64,000 bases of DNA. Origin: Bettongia penicillata ogilbyi. Its lineage: Eukaryota; Chordata; Mammalia; Diprotodontia; Potoroidae. Both the position numbers and the translations under genes were made by a program. Numbering within the stretch: position 1 is the stretch's first letter; the number at the start of each line of letters is the position of its first letter. The notes under the pieces are model-generated. The model did not search any database and had not been told where the DNA came from. It saw only the letters and a program-made list of their open reading frames with translations. The stretch lies in the NCBI GenBank assembly GCA_023548195.1, contig JAJHZJ010000808.1, forward strand, positions 5,732,889 to 5,796,888, read 5' to 3'. Of this stretch, positions 31,809 through 43,979 are shown one piece after another.

Positions 31809-32934
31809 GCTATAGGCTGAGCTTCAGGCTCTATAGAGGAGTTTAAAAGCAAAGAAGAGAGGGGTAATATTGGACTTTATCACTCAATTTTGGTTATGTT
31901 AAAACATGAATGTGATCAGCAATTGAATTCATGTTAGTAATTTACTTTAACACTTAAATATTTAGTGATTGCAAGTTTTGTACTACGTAGAACAAACTAT
32001 TGGATAATTAATTTCTTGAGAAAGTAACACCAAGATACCTTCTATATATCTGTAGACCCAGAAGCACGTAGGAAAACAAAAAACACCAAACCCTAAATTA
32101 CACTGGTCCTGTAGGTTAATCTTTGGTGGAAGGAAAAGAGTTTCCTGATTACTTGAAAATGTCTAAACAATCAATGTTTTATACTGGAAGTTGAGAAACA
32201 AGGTAGAAGGGGGAAGAGATAGGGAAGACAATAAAGGAGAAAAGGGAAGAGAGGTACTGTTGATAACAGCAAATAAGGTTTAGCTGCAGGTACCCTTAAT
32301 AGTGGAGGACAGTGATAAAATACAAGAGCTTAGAATCGGAATCTGGGGACTAGGAAGAGCTAAAATAACCATTTCTACTCCCTGATGGCAGTTAAGAGCA
32401 TCATTAAAAGCCCAGGAGCCATAGGGCAACTCTGCCATTGTGTATGAAGGAGGCAGGCAAAGAAAGTGGGTTTAGTAACCAAAATCAATTTTTTTTTCCT
32501 GGGCAGTTGTACAGTTCACAAGGAAGCAGAGTATTACTTGTCTCCCACTATTTATTACCTTATTGATAGAATCTGTGGATCATTGTATTATTCAAAATAT
32601 AAAGTGTTATAGAACATGAAAAAGTTCATGACTCTTTGTGTAGTATATAAAACTTTTAATCTTGACATTAAAGGTGTCATTTTAAATTTTGCTTGTGCCT
32701 GAAATTCTTTTCAAGGCCACATTAAAGACAACTTGGAAAAAAAGTTGTGGCCTGGTCATTTCTATTGTTTTTCAAAGAAGAGGAATTTAGAGGTGTTTAG
32801 AACCTCTTCAAAATACGCTAGTTTAGATTCTTGAATTGATGAGAGGTATATTTTTTCTTTCATAGCTCATGAATCAACAGTGTGACCATGTGATTGTGAA
32901 TAAGAAGAGTAGGTATAGGCTGAACTGTCTGCTC

Positions 32935-33045
32935 TCTCTTCCAGAACGTAAGTTTTTTAAGCTCAGGGACTGTCACTCCCCCTCACTCCCTATATTTCCA
33001 ACAGCCAGGTACTAGTGCTTAGTAAGTGCTTGTTGAATTGTTGAC
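32935..33045 (+). repeat. L2 3' end, + strand
   Basis: 'aagctcagggactgtcactc' and 'cttagtaagtgcttgttgaa' are the L2 3' terminus. Confidence 0.65.
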
Positions 33046-34708
33046 AGGGAGGTAGATGCCCATAATCATTTGGTTGATGTCGATACTATAATTCTTTTGA
33101 AAGGTGCTGAACTGTCAGAAGAAAGTAATAGCGAAGAAGTTGATCTTCCGAGATCAAGAAAACTACTTCTAAAGTTGAAGCTTCAGTCAGTAATTTGGCA
33201 GAATGTTGTCTTACTGCTAAAGAAATTATGCTCTGCTTCATCCTTGTGCGTAGGGACCAAATGACTAAAAGGCAAACTGATAGCAAGGGCTCCTTAAAAA
33301 ATTATTTTTGGGCTAATTAACAAGCATTTGTTTTTCTCTCCTCTACCCCAGTTGGAAAAAAAAGAAAGAAAACCCTTAGAAGAAATTGAAATGTTTATCT
33401 CATTCAACATGTTTTTATTTAGTCTGTTACCTTTTTGTTAGAAGGTAGATTCTGTCAGGAGAAACATTCCTCATTGTCTAGGGACTCTTTTTTTTTTTTT
33501 TTTTTTTTTTTGTTAGGGACTCTTTAAATAAAGCAAGTTAGAAAGCCATTGCTATGGTTAGCCTGATGTCCTTTACCTTACACATCTGTAGCTATGTTCA
33601 GTAGCATGTCATAAACTGATGTTTATGATTGAATCATTAAAGAAAATTAAATTCATTATATTCTGTTTATGAAGGTATATGTAAGTACATTTTAGAAAGC
33701 TTTCCACAAAATTGTTTTTAAAGCACTGGCTTTTAGTGTCAAATCTCACTTATTTGGAAAACTTAACCTTAATGACTTTATTCCCAGAGAGTTAAAGAGT
33801 AAATGAAATTTTTAGTATTTCTAGAGCAATGAAGTTGAGTGATTTCTATACACTAGGCACTGGTAGAGAGGGAGGTAGTCCCAAGTGTGCATAATAATGA
33901 TGGAGAGATGGTACTTATAATAAAGATGAATTTTAAATATTTAAGATGGAAGAAGGGTAAATGAGAAGAGCAAGACCATTTTTTTTTCTGAGCACCAAGG
34001 GATGGGCAAGAATATTTGCTCTTTCCCTTTTTAAAAGGAATAGGGACCAGAAAAGGAGACATAGCATTGACCTGAACAAGACTGGTGGCTAACATTTTCA
34101 GTTTAAATAGCTTAATCTTGTATAATTTAAAGGCTGCCAGAATTGTAGGCAGGATTGGAAGCAAAGTTCTTTAGTCTCTGCTACCTACCTTCCATCAGGG
34201 TCCTCAAGTGAGCCAGCCTTCATTTTGAAGTCTCAATTTCTACCCACTGAAATCTGTATCCCAGCTGTGTTGATTTAATCTGTTAATTAAACCAAAATTA
34301 ATCCAAGCACATGAGTGACTGACATTAACTTGCCTAAAAGATTTTTGCTTTTCTGAAGAAGAGTTCATCTCCACTTGATGGAATTTGAAGGGGTGCTATT
34401 TTTGACCTTGGTGTCTTCTGGTGTTCTTTGCTTCCTGTTATGTATCTTTTCCTCTACATTTCCAAGCAGTCTACCTAAAATAGAGTAAAACCTGGTAGTA
34501 ATTTTTGAGTAAAATGCTCGTACTTCCAGTCTCTACTTTTGTAAGTGATCCTGTACCACTGGGGACTCGTATACAAAGATCAGTGTGCTCATCTGTGAAT
34601 GTGACAAAAATTCTCTTTGTCTTTATGTTCTATAAATTTGTATAAAGATCTTGTATCCTTAAATGTTCTGATCCCCTAAAATTTTATTTAAAATTGATTT
34701 CTTTTTAG

Positions 34709-34891
34709 GATGGCAGAGCTTAGTGACACTTGGAAGTTTCTCAAGCATTTTACCATGCAGTCATCTGCACATTTACTCACTGAGTCAAGTAAGAACTTAT
34801 TCCACAGATGCCCAAAAGGAAGGACTGGAAGTGCAAAATGTTCAGTTACCATCAACTTCAGTAAAACATGAATCCACTCCTATTGAGACAG
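34709..34891 (+). CDS. SLC30A9: SLC30A9 exon 2: end of presequence and linker
   Basis: 183 bases encode residues 38-98. The acceptor is TTTTTAG|GATGG, and the first two bases complete the split Gly codon. It reads GWQSLVTLGSFSSILPCSHL, close to the human exon. The first acidic residue of the whole protein is Asp71. The motif R66-T67-Y68-S69 fits an R-3 type matrix-protease site (R-x-Y|S), so the mature protein may start at Ser69. The rest is a polar, poorly conserved linker. The donor is ACAG|GTAAAT. Confidence 0.94.
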
Positions 34892-35664
34892 GTAAATATT
34901 TTCTTCTTTTTTTTTTCCTAATCTTGAAGGGATGATTTGAGAAACTGTCTGCATAATTCTTAGCTTTTTGTGTGTGATGGAATTGCTAACTTGTTTTATA
35001 AAATTATAGATAATGCATTTTGAAACTTACTTTATTATACATGTAGGATCTAGTGTTAAGCCACTTCCAATGATACTTTGAAAAATAAAAAAAATGAATG
35101 GTTTTTTTGTGTGTAATTAAAATGATCATTGGAATAGTATCTGATAGGATTAGACAATTGGTAATGAAAGTTAACTTTTCATAACTGTCCTTTGATGTAA
35201 GTTTACTTGAATTAGAAGTATTCTTTCCTTTAATATTGTTTTTGTTTTTTGAGAATGACTACGTTACATAAATAGTTAACTATTAAGACTGAGCATATAT
35301 GGAATTTATATGCTCCCTAGACGAGAGTACTAAATTATGCGGACAGCTAAACTCCTTTCATCCCTCTCTAGTTCCCAAGACACTAATTCCCTAGTTTGGT
35401 AGGGTAAAAGTAAGAGTGTTTTTGCTAGGATTAGCCCTCAAGGACAGTCTCCATTATGAGGAAGGAGATACCTACTATAAAAAATTTTAGAGCTCCATGA
35501 GACCTTCCTACAATTCCCTCCTTTTGCAAATGAATAGACCCTGATGTTGAGAGGTTTGGTGGGGTAAAAGACCCTCCAACCAGTGTCTCTTGATTCCTTA
35601 CCCCAGTGCTTTGCATTCTGACTCATACATTAGGATAACAAAAGAACATTCATAAGTTGAATGG

Positions 35665-35820
35665 TAATGGTAGAAAAGAGTGTTGGACTAGAACTTAGTT
35701 GAGATTCATGCTAAGGCTGTATAATTCAGAATTTTCTAGAGGGAAGTTTTCATAAGGTAAAGTTTGGACTAGATGATCTTTTTGATACTTTCCAATGTCA
35801 GAATTCTATGATTCTGGGCC
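35665..35820 (+). repeat. MIR-like SINE with CR1-like end
   Basis: 'gtttggactagatgatcttt' and 'agaattctatgattctgg' form a typical CR1/MIR-related terminus. Confidence 0.45.
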
Positions 35821-35844
35821 TCAGAAACTTTACATCCCACCTGT

Positions 35845-35955
35845 GTCATGTAATTACAGTGTGACTCTGGGGTGGGTCACTTTACTTGTCTGGGCTTCAG
35901 TTTCCTGCTCTGTAAAACGAGCCAGTTGGATGAGGTAACTTCTCTTAAAAATATT
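35845..35955 (+). repeat. CORE-SINE fragment, + strand
   Basis: 'ggtgggtcactttacttgtc' and 'cagtttcctgctctgtaaaa' are CORE landmarks. An AT/GT microsatellite follows at 35955-36012. Confidence 0.55.
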
Positions 35956-36281
35956 TATATCTATGTATCTGCACACATATTATATGTGTATGTGTATATA
36001 TACACATATATCTGTCCAGTCAAAAAAATCTGTCTTATCTCTTTCTCACTCCCCAGTGTCTTCCCCTAATTGAGAATGAAAGAAAAACAAATCTCTGTTA
36101 CCGGCATGCATAGTCAAGCAAAACAAATTTCCACGTTGTCCATGTACAAAAATACATCTTATTCTGCACTCTTAAGTCCTTCACCTGTTAGGAGGTGGGT
36201 AGCATATTTTATCATTAGTCCTTTAGAGCCCTGTTTGGTCATTCTGCCGATCAGAGTCTCCAGTTCTTTCAAAGTTGAGGT

Positions 36282-36530
36282 GGTACAGTGGCCAAAATAC
36301 TGAACCTGGAGTGAGGAAGGGTACAATTTAAATCCTACTTCGAATGCTAACTGTGTGACCCTAAGCAAGTCACTTAATCTCTCTTTGCCTTAATTTCTTC
36401 AGTTCTAAAATGGGGATAATGACATCTATCTTCCATGGCTGTTGTGAGGATCAAGTGAGATACTATGTGTAAAGCGCTTAATGTAGTGCCTGGCACATAG
36501 TAGGTGCTATATAATACTGTTATATTGTTG
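36282..36530 (+). repeat. Marsupial CORE-SINE (MAR1-like), + strand
   Basis: 'ggtggtacagtggccaaaat' (head), 'aagcaagtcacttaatctct' (core) and 'gtgcctggcacatagtaggt' (tail). Confidence 0.75.
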
Positions 36531-39100
36531 TCATTATATAACTTGTTGGTTCTTTTGCTTGTTTGTGTCAGTTCGTATAAATTTCCCAGGTTTCACAGAA
36601 ACTATCCCTTTTATCACTTCTTATAACACAATAGCATTCTATCACATTTATATAACATAACCTGTTTAGCCATCCCCTACTTTATGGATACCTCAGATTC
36701 TCTTTCTTTGCCACCTCAAAAAGAGATACAGTTAGATTTTGTTTTGCTTTGGAATAATTCCTCCTTTTGTCACCCTCCCTTTAATTACCTTTTCTTCCCT
36801 TTCCTGTTTCTCTCTTGAACAATATGTGTGTGTGTGTGTGTGTGTATATATGTATGTATGTATTTTTAACCATGCTCCTCTGTGTGTATATATTTTTCTG
36901 TTCTTTGACCAGTTCATATGAGTGAACTTGCGAGCTTCAAGTGTCAGCTGCTCTCCCCCTCCCTGTTTGCATAGATGTCTACTTGTGCAGCCTGATTATG
37001 TTAATTTTCCTTATTCTTCCTTTCTCTTCTCCCTCCTCCACAGTATATTACTTTTTTCCTCCTTTCCATTTTTTTCTTAAGATCAAGATGTAACAGATTC
37101 ATTCCCAGACCTTGTCTCATTAGATTCCCTTTTATGATTTCTGGGGATAAGGCTCAGAGGAATCATACATATCATCTTCCCATATTTGAATGTAAGCAAT
37201 TTATTCTTGTTTGGTCCCTTAGGACTACTTATTTATGTTTACCTTTCTTTATTTTTCTTAAGCCCGTGTTTGAGCCATCAGAGTTTCTGTACAGCTCTGG
37301 CTTTTCATCAGTAATGTTTGGAAATCCTCTATTTCATTTTTTCCCCTATAGGATTATACTCAGTTTTGTTGGCAAAGTTATTTTTGGTTGTAAGCCTTAT
37401 ATACCTTTTGCTTTCAGGAATATTTTATCTGAAATTCTCTATTCCTTTATAATGGTGGCTGCTGAATCGTATGTCATCCTGACTGTACCTCCTCAGTACT
37501 TGAATTCTTCTTTCTGGCTGCTTGCAATATTTTGTCTTTGGCCTGGAAGGTCTGAATTTTGGATTTTTCATTTTGGGGTTTCTTTTGGGAAGTAGATTCT
37601 TTCTATTTCTACTTTGTTTTCTGACTTTAAGAGATCTGGGTGGGCAGTTTTCTTTTAGGATTTTTTGAAATACAATGTCTAGGCTTTGCTTTTTTTTTTT
37701 TTTATGGTCATGGCATTCAGGTAGTTTGGTGATTCTTACTTTTTTTTTAATCTGTTTTCCAGGTTAGAACTGTTTTTGCTATGAGATGGTTTATATTGTT
37801 TTCTCTTTTTTTCTTCAATATTTTGACTTCATTTTCTTGTTGTCTTATGTAGTTACTGGCTTCTATTTGATACCTTCTAATCATGTAGAAATTGGCTTCT
37901 GTTTTATCCCTTCTAATTTTCAGTTTGTTGCTAGAACAAGGATATATGTCTCTTGTGCCACGCTGTTGGTACCGTCTCAAATTCTTTCTTCCATAGCTCT
38001 CATTTCTTTTCTAGTTTTTTTCTCCAATGCTCTTATTTCATTGATAAAAAATTTTTTTAAACTCTTGCTTCATCTCTTCAGAAATTCTAGTTGGATTTGT
38101 GACCAAACTGTGTTTTTCTCTGAATCTTTGCTTGTTGATGTTTTAGAGTTATTCTCTTCTGTGTTTGTCTTGCACTTTCCTATCTCCATAGTATGGAGTT
38201 CTTTTTTGGTTGGGTTCTTTTTTGTTTGCTCTGTCTTCCAGGCTACTTCCTAATTTTGAACTGGATGTTAGAGCCAGTATCTGTGCACTTATGGAGGGAA
38301 TCTCTGAGCTGGTTCTGTTGTTGATTTCTTGTGATATTAAGTGATGTGTTATTCCAGGATTTCAGGGACAGCTCAGACTTGGGGACTTGTAAACTATCAA
38401 TTTTCTTGTGTTCTGATCCAGGGCAAAATCTGATTGCTGCCCCTTTATCTGAGCTCTGCAGGTTCCTGATCTGAGTTTGTGTCTGAGCAATAGACTTTGC
38501 CACCATTAACCAACTGGAAAGTTCTGCTGGTTCAGAGCAGCAAAACTTCAGGCTCCCCTTTGATCTGGGATTCCTGCCCTGGTTATTCCTCTAGAGGCTT
38601 CAAATTGGTCTAGAACGGAGACCCCTACTCTGAGCCACATTGCTGTTCCTTGCTTTTGAACTTGCTCCTCTCTTCTTATACTCCTTAGCGCTGAAATACT
38701 GAGTCAGCCCCATCCCCTGGAATGCCATCAATGGGTGCGGATCTACTCTGAATCTATCACCTGCAGTTTAGTAGTGGGCCACAAAGGGGCTAGTTGGCAC
38801 TTGCTCCTGTTTTAGTGCTCCAGTATGGATCTGGGACCTCCTGTCGCCTTGGTGCACTGTGAGCATGGTGCTCTTGGCCAGATACCATCTCCAGTATCCC
38901 CAGACATCTTTATTTCCCTGTGTTAACCTGGGCCAAATGAACAACTCCCTATGACTTTTTTTTTTTATTTTCCCCGTCAGAATTTGGTTTGCTGTGTTTT
39001 CTAGATCTGTTTGGGGGAGGGTTTTTTTTTTTAATGGTGATGAAGGCGGGGAGCATGGAAGCTGCCCAGCTTTCTGCTCCTCTGCCATTTTGATTCTTCT
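36530..39100 (-). mobile_element. Old HAL1-like ORF1-only element (copy G)
   Basis: On the minus strand the 5' end near 39100 retains a decayed YY1-like start (CCATTTT on + at 39085-39091) followed by a GC-richer leader. A broken ORF1 of related design spans about 38250-37270; a 77-codon piece at 37747-37980 is K/E/N-rich coiled coil. A 3' UTR runs to about 36530, with 'gcattctatcacatttatat' near 36632 and a (TG)n tract at 36824-36846. No ORF2 is present. Divergence is much higher than in copies A-C. No target duplication was identified. Confidence 0.65.
36824..36862. repeat. (TG)n/(TATG)n microsatellite
   Basis: About 11 TG units followed by TATG units, inside the copy G 3' UTR. Confidence 0.9.
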
Positions 39101-39289
39101 AATGAGACTATCTCTGAAGGCACATGGCTTTCCAACACTTTCTATTTCTGTAAGTGTGTGAGCATTTTGGAGAGGTGGGAATAAGGGAGGGAAACCAGCA
39201 GAACCAATCCTGTTTTTCATTCTCTCCGAATACTTTTAAATCTGTCACAAAGGCAGACCAGGTTGCCAGGACTTTATACTTCAGGCACC

Positions 39290-39455
39290 TTCAAGATCAT
39301 CTAGGCCAGTCTCCTCATTTTACAGATTAGGTAGCTAAAGCCCAGAGAAATAGGGTGATTTGTCCAGGGTTCCACATGGACTTAGTGGCAGAGTCAGAAT
39401 TTGAACACAGGGCTTCTGACCCCAAATCCACTTTTTCTATTACACCTTACGCTTT
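39290..39455 (-). repeat. MIR-like repeat, - strand
   Basis: 'agatcatctaggccagtctc', 'ctcattttacagattaggta' and 'cagagtcagaatttgaacac' give the reversed MIR-type order. Confidence 0.55.
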
Positions 39456-39639
39456 TCCTGCAAGGGGTACTTGTGTTTGAGCATTTTGAAGGTTAGCTCC
39501 CCACTTGCCGTAGTCTGCAAGATATTGACACCCCACTCATTGTAAAAAAAAATTGGGGCTCTCCCCTCCCCTAGTATGTTCATTTCAGAAGTTATGTACA
39601 AATGGATATTTAAAATGGATGAAATAAAGATGAAATAAC

Positions 39640-40010
39640 ATTTGATTCTAGCATTGGTAAGGAGCCACTGGAGTTTGAATAAGGGAATGACTTGGTCTGA
39701 TCTGTCCTTTAAGAAGAAAATTTTGGTAGCTGTGTAGACAGTGGCTAAGAGAGGGGAGAAACTTGAAGCATGGACACACTTTAGGAGGCGTTTATAACAG
39801 TAAAGGTGATGAGGACAGGAATAAGATTCAAGTTATATTGTAGAGAGAGAAGTGATAAAGTTTGTCATCTGACTGGGTAATTGAGGTGAAAGTGAGAAAG
39901 CTGAGGTGATGCCAAGGTTGGAAACCTGATAACTTGTAAGGATGCCCTTGACAGTAAGGGAAGGGAGGATAGGGTAATTTGGAAGCATTGTGGGTTTGGG
40001 GGAATAGATA
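39640..40010 (-). repeat. L2 ORF2-end/3' region, - strand
   Basis: 'ggagccactggagtttgaat', 'tgacttggtctgatctgtcc' and 'ttttggtagctgtgtagaca' are reversed L2 text. Confidence 0.65.
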
Positions 40011-40778
40011 ATGTAAAGAGGTCTTCAGTGCAGATTGCAGCTCATCTATACTTCCTTATCCTGTGGAACTCATTTTGTTCCAACTAAAATGAAAAGGGGC
40101 AAGAGAAGGGACAGTGTCTTAGCATTTATCTCCTGAATAATAACTCCAGCTGCAGTTAACAGATGATCTGGGGAGTAGGGAGTGGTTATGCTGTGTGGGA
40201 TTTTTTCCTGTAGCATCTATTCAGCTGCTGCACTGAGTGTCTTGGTAGTGGTTGGCTTATAACTACTCTGGGAGCCTTGACCCCAGTTTGGAAGGAGAGA
40301 AATTGAGTGTTGTGGTATAGTTGTATAGAAATAAGCCTTATGATTGGCTATCACAGGGAGTGAGCCACATATGTGACCCAACTGTTCCTCCTCTGATTAG
40401 TTGGTAATTGACTCTTTGGGATTATGCCACAACACTTTGGAGACTGCTGTCCTAGTACCCATCTCTGTGAGGAACTGGAACGGTTCAGGTGATGTGATTT
40501 TTGTGACCAATTTTATCAGTGGACCAGGAAATTTCATTCTTTCTCTGGAGTGAAATTTGTCTTCCCTTTATTGAGGACATTCTAATGGACCTAGGCCTTC
40601 AACTTAAGTCGGAAAGTTAGTAGGATTGATTAGGAAGAAGGAAGAAGAGCATTGACTTCCTCTTCTCATTGGTAGGGGAGAGGACTTTGGAAACCACAGA
40701 CCCTCACCAGTCCCCTTCATCTTTGGCCTAATCCTACACAAAACAAGCAAGACTTACATGCTCCCTCCCCTCCCTCCT

Positions 40779-40795
40779 CCCCCCCCCCCCCCCCC
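40779..40795. repeat. Poly-C tract (17 bases)
   Basis: Uninterrupted C-run preceded by a CT-rich stretch. Confidence 0.95.
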
Positions 40796-40899
40796 AAATC
40801 TCTCCCACTCTTTGCTTTACTAATTAGACATCCCTGGCACGGACATTTGGCAGTGTTAAAGGAGAGAGCCATTGATTACTCATTGTTGTCAGGATACTT

Positions 40900-41004
40900 T
40901 TTGGTCTTTGAGCTTTTGTTCACTATATATTCTTCCTTCCTGGAATATCTTCCTCTTCACTCTTTTATGTACCTTTCCTTCAAGTCTGAACTCAGATCCT
41001 TTTT
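40900..41004 (+). repeat. L2 3' region, + strand
   Basis: 'ccttcctggaatatcttcct' and 'ccttcaagtctgaactcaga' are L2 text. It is cut by the HAL1/L1-type fragment that follows. Confidence 0.6.
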
Positions 41005-41335
41005 AATATATAATTTATTTTTTTTTCAGTTTTCAACATTCACCTGCACAAGAATTTGAATTCAAAATTTTCTCCCTGGCACTCCCCACCCCCACCCCAG
41101 GACAAGCATGCACTCCATCCACCTCTTCCTCCAGTCTGTCCTCCCTTCTGTTACTCCCCACTTCTCCCATCCTCTTCCCCTCTGTCTTCCTGTAGGGCAA
41201 AATAGATTTCTCTACCCCATTGCCTGTACATCTTATTTCCCAGTTGCATGCGAAAACAATTTTTAACATTCGTTATTAAAGCTTTGAGTTCCATATTCTC
41301 TCCCTTCCTCCCCACCCACCTCATTGAGAAGTTTC
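41005..41335 (-). mobile_element. L1/HAL1-type 3' UTR fragment (copy F)
   Basis: Diverged copy of the shared 3' UTR: 'tttcaacattcacctgcaca', the C-rich tract at 41084-41098, 'cttatttcccagttgcatgc' and 'aaagctttgagttccatatt'. It is 5'-truncated and inserted in an L2 fragment. Confidence 0.8.
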
Positions 41336-41359
41336 CATATAAAACTTCTTGGCAGACTG

Positions 41360-41530
41360 GTTCCAGTTTATTTTTCCAAAGTTATTTCATGTTACTTCCT
41401 TTAAAGCACATTGTTTTAGTTGAATAAACTTTTTGTCCCCCAAATTCCTTATCTCGCATCTCTTTACTTTTACATAGGCTGTCTTACATACCTGAAGTAC
41501 TTCTTCTTCCTCACCTTTGTACTGCCCTTC
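41360..41530 (+). repeat. L2 fragment, + strand
   Basis: 'catgttacttcctttaaagc' and 'taggctgtcttacatacctg' are diverged L2 text. Confidence 0.4.
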
Positions 41531-41562
41531 TGAACTTTATCTTATATTGCTTTACTGGCTTG

Positions 41563-41595
41563 ATTTCCTTCCTTCCTTCCTTCCTCCTTCCCTCC
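41563..41595. repeat. (TTCC)n microsatellite
   Basis: About six TTCC units followed by CT-rich sequence. Confidence 0.9.
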
Positions 41596-41954
41596 CAAAA
41601 CCTTATACCCAGTGCCCTCTGAACATAGGTTGGACAGCAATAGGTTCCTGCCCAAACTTCACTTAATTGTTGACTTAGAGTGATTATCAATTGTAACAGT
41701 TTTTCTTTCCCTCCCAATTTGATTTGGTTACTTTTTCTTTGGCTCATTAAAAGGGCCATTCCATGACTATTTCTTAAAGAGGCTTAATCACTCCATGGAT
41801 GTTACAGGTAAAAAGGCCTAGCCTAAAAAGGTCAAGGTCTCTTTCCCGTTGCATCCTGGGCCATCTCCAGTCATCCTGATGAATATCTGGTCACTGGTTC
41901 CAGATGACTCAGGAGGAGAGGGTGAGTCTGGTGACCTTGCACAGCCCTCCCTCT

Positions 41955-42168
41955 TAGAATCCTTAACTTCCTCCAAGGCTGAATTTAGTTGTTACCTCTT
42001 ACAGGAATTCTTTTCTGACTCCTAGTTGTTAGTGTTCTCTCCTTTCTCAAACCATATTGTTCATATCTGTTTAAATGTTGTATTTTCCCAGTAGATTGTA
42101 AGCTGTTCAAGGGAAAAGACTGGCTCTAGCTTTGCACAGCAGGTATTTAATAATGGTTGAATGAATCT
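41955..42168 (+). repeat. L2 3' end, + strand
   Basis: 'cttaacttcctccaaggctg', 'agtagattgtaagctgttca' and the terminal 'ggttgaatgaatctgag'. Confidence 0.65.
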
Positions 42169-42169
42169 G

Positions 42170-43435
42170 AGTGTATAGTTCTCAGGTGGTCACTCCTATC
42201 TCTGTACTCCCTCCCATAGAGCTTATTTCTTATACTAATCATTTGGTACTTTTCAAATGCTACCTTATATTGTTATTACTTTCATCATAAAGTAATAAAA
42301 ATGGTAGAAGGGCAGATTGTAAGAAACTTCCTCATAGTAATATTTATTGAATGTTTACTCTATGAATTAGCCAGTTTCCAAAATAGATTATAAATTCCAA
42401 GACAATGGGGAATGTGGGTCTTATCTAACCCTAGCAAAGTACTTTCTTTCAAGTGTTCCTTGAAGGTTGAGAGATTAGGGCTGAGTATGTAGATTTGTGA
42501 GTTTTGATACATGAACCCATGGAATCTGTTGAAATCGCTGAGGGAGAATATAGAGAAAGAAGAGGGCACTGGACACAAGCCTGGAATTATATCTATGTTA
42601 AGGGGTCAGTACATGGATTATGATACTGTCAAAGAGACTGAAAATGATTTTTGCTAAATAAGGAGGATGAGTAGTAGTCAAATATCCACAGCTGCGGGTA
42701 GGTGGTAAGGCAGTAACTGCAGCCACTGTAGCTTGTTCTTTCCAGAATTTGGCAGTGAAGAGGAGAAAAGATAGTGATATTTGAGGATATAGCAGGGTTC
42801 AGTGAGGATTTCTTATTGTTAAGTGAGAGAATAAAGCAGACCTAAGCATGCTTGTAGGCATCAAGGAGAGTGCAGATGAGAAAGAGGGGAGATTAGAGCA
42901 GGAAGCTCCTGGAAGAGATCTATATAGAGTTTGGGGCACATGTTAATCTTGGCATAAAGAAGAGCTTTTTTCTCAGAGACAGAAATAAAGGAGAGAATAA
43001 ATGAAGCTGTAGAGGGTTTTTGAAGCTTGGGTTGGGGAGTAGGAAACAAAGAGACCTGGTGAGAGATGGATGGAGAAGGCTCTGGTTACTGATTAGAGGA
43101 GTCTTAGGAGTCAGTCAACAAGAATAAAAGTTTTGTTATGCATCATTGAGTGCCTAGTTGATATTAGATAACAAGAATTTGTAGGAACTCTCAGCCATTT
43201 TAATGCTATGATTTCTTCTGTTGAATATTGATGGGGAGTGAATGAGTCCAAAACAAAGGAGTTTTAGGGTAGTGTGTAGTTTAACTGATCAGCTTGAATG
43301 TCAAGATTTCAAGGACAAGATGGTGAGACCAGAGCGAGGATGATGGACTTGAAGAACAGGGGGCAGGATGGTTACTTCCAGACCCTCCCTTTTTTTCTTT
43401 TGAGGTTTTCTCTATCCAAATGTATTACCTAGTTC
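42170..43435. other. Intron 2 stretch, diffuse old-repeat similarity
   Basis: Purine-rich text such as 'agagaataaatgaagctgta' hints at an old interspersed repeat that I cannot classify. There is no coding exon. Confidence 0.35.
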
Positions 43436-43439
43436 AAGT

Positions 43440-43979
43440 GCTGATAGTACTATTTACTACTACATACTTCTAATGGTAGTTTATTTTCCTTTTCTCAAGG
43501 AGTTCAGTACCTGACTCACAGTCTTCCTCTCCATACCAACCCCTGCCACTCTAATAGGGAACTTCAAACATTTTGGCTTCACACTTCCTCACTTAGTCTC
43601 CTCAACTCATGACCTATTTCTTCTTCCTATCTCATCCACAAAGAGTGCACCCTTGATCTCACTGTCAGCTGAGTATTTTACCTTTCATGATTGAGAATTC
43701 TGAAATTGCTTTATTTGACCACATTACATCTTAATGCATCACCCTTTTTGCACATATTCTTTATTCTCATTCTGACTTTTAGTCCCTTTCATATCTTAGT
43801 ATTCCTATAGACCATCATCCCTGCTCCAACTTCACTTTCTTCCTTTCCCATACTGATCCTATAGTTAACTGTTTTCTACTATAGAATCTCCTTCTCCCTT
43901 GTCCTCCTCTTGCTCTCACCTTGCCAAACCCAACCCTGGATTAAGCCCATTATCTGCTTTCTTTGCTCGTACTTATGTG
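43440..43979 (+). mobile_element. L2-like LINE, endonuclease-region fragment (left part)
   Basis: 'ctcatccacaaagagtgcac', 'attctgaaattgctttattt' and 'ctctcaccttgccaaaccca' follow the coding text of mammalian L2/CR1-type LINEs. It continues at 45680 after the RTE insertion. Confidence 0.55.

Larger units (their letters stand above)
29387..34708 (+). other. SLC30A9: SLC30A9 intron 1
   Basis: About 5.3 kb, starting in CpG-island sequence and then AT-rich. It holds a GT/TA/CA microsatellite at 30187-30260, a repeat related to 6525-7008 at 31680-31808, an L2 3' end at 32935-33045, an unexplained partly open block at 33085-33290, and a T-run of about 25 at 33487-33511. No RNA gene or further exon is seen. 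Confidence 0.85.

Noticed and set aside
37134..38253. Two + strand open frames of about 150 codons with hydrophobic residues
   Set aside because: They are antisense to the coiled-coil ORF1 of the old HAL1-like copy G. Antisense of Lys/Glu-rich codons gives Phe/Leu/Ser-rich frames that mimic membrane proteins.
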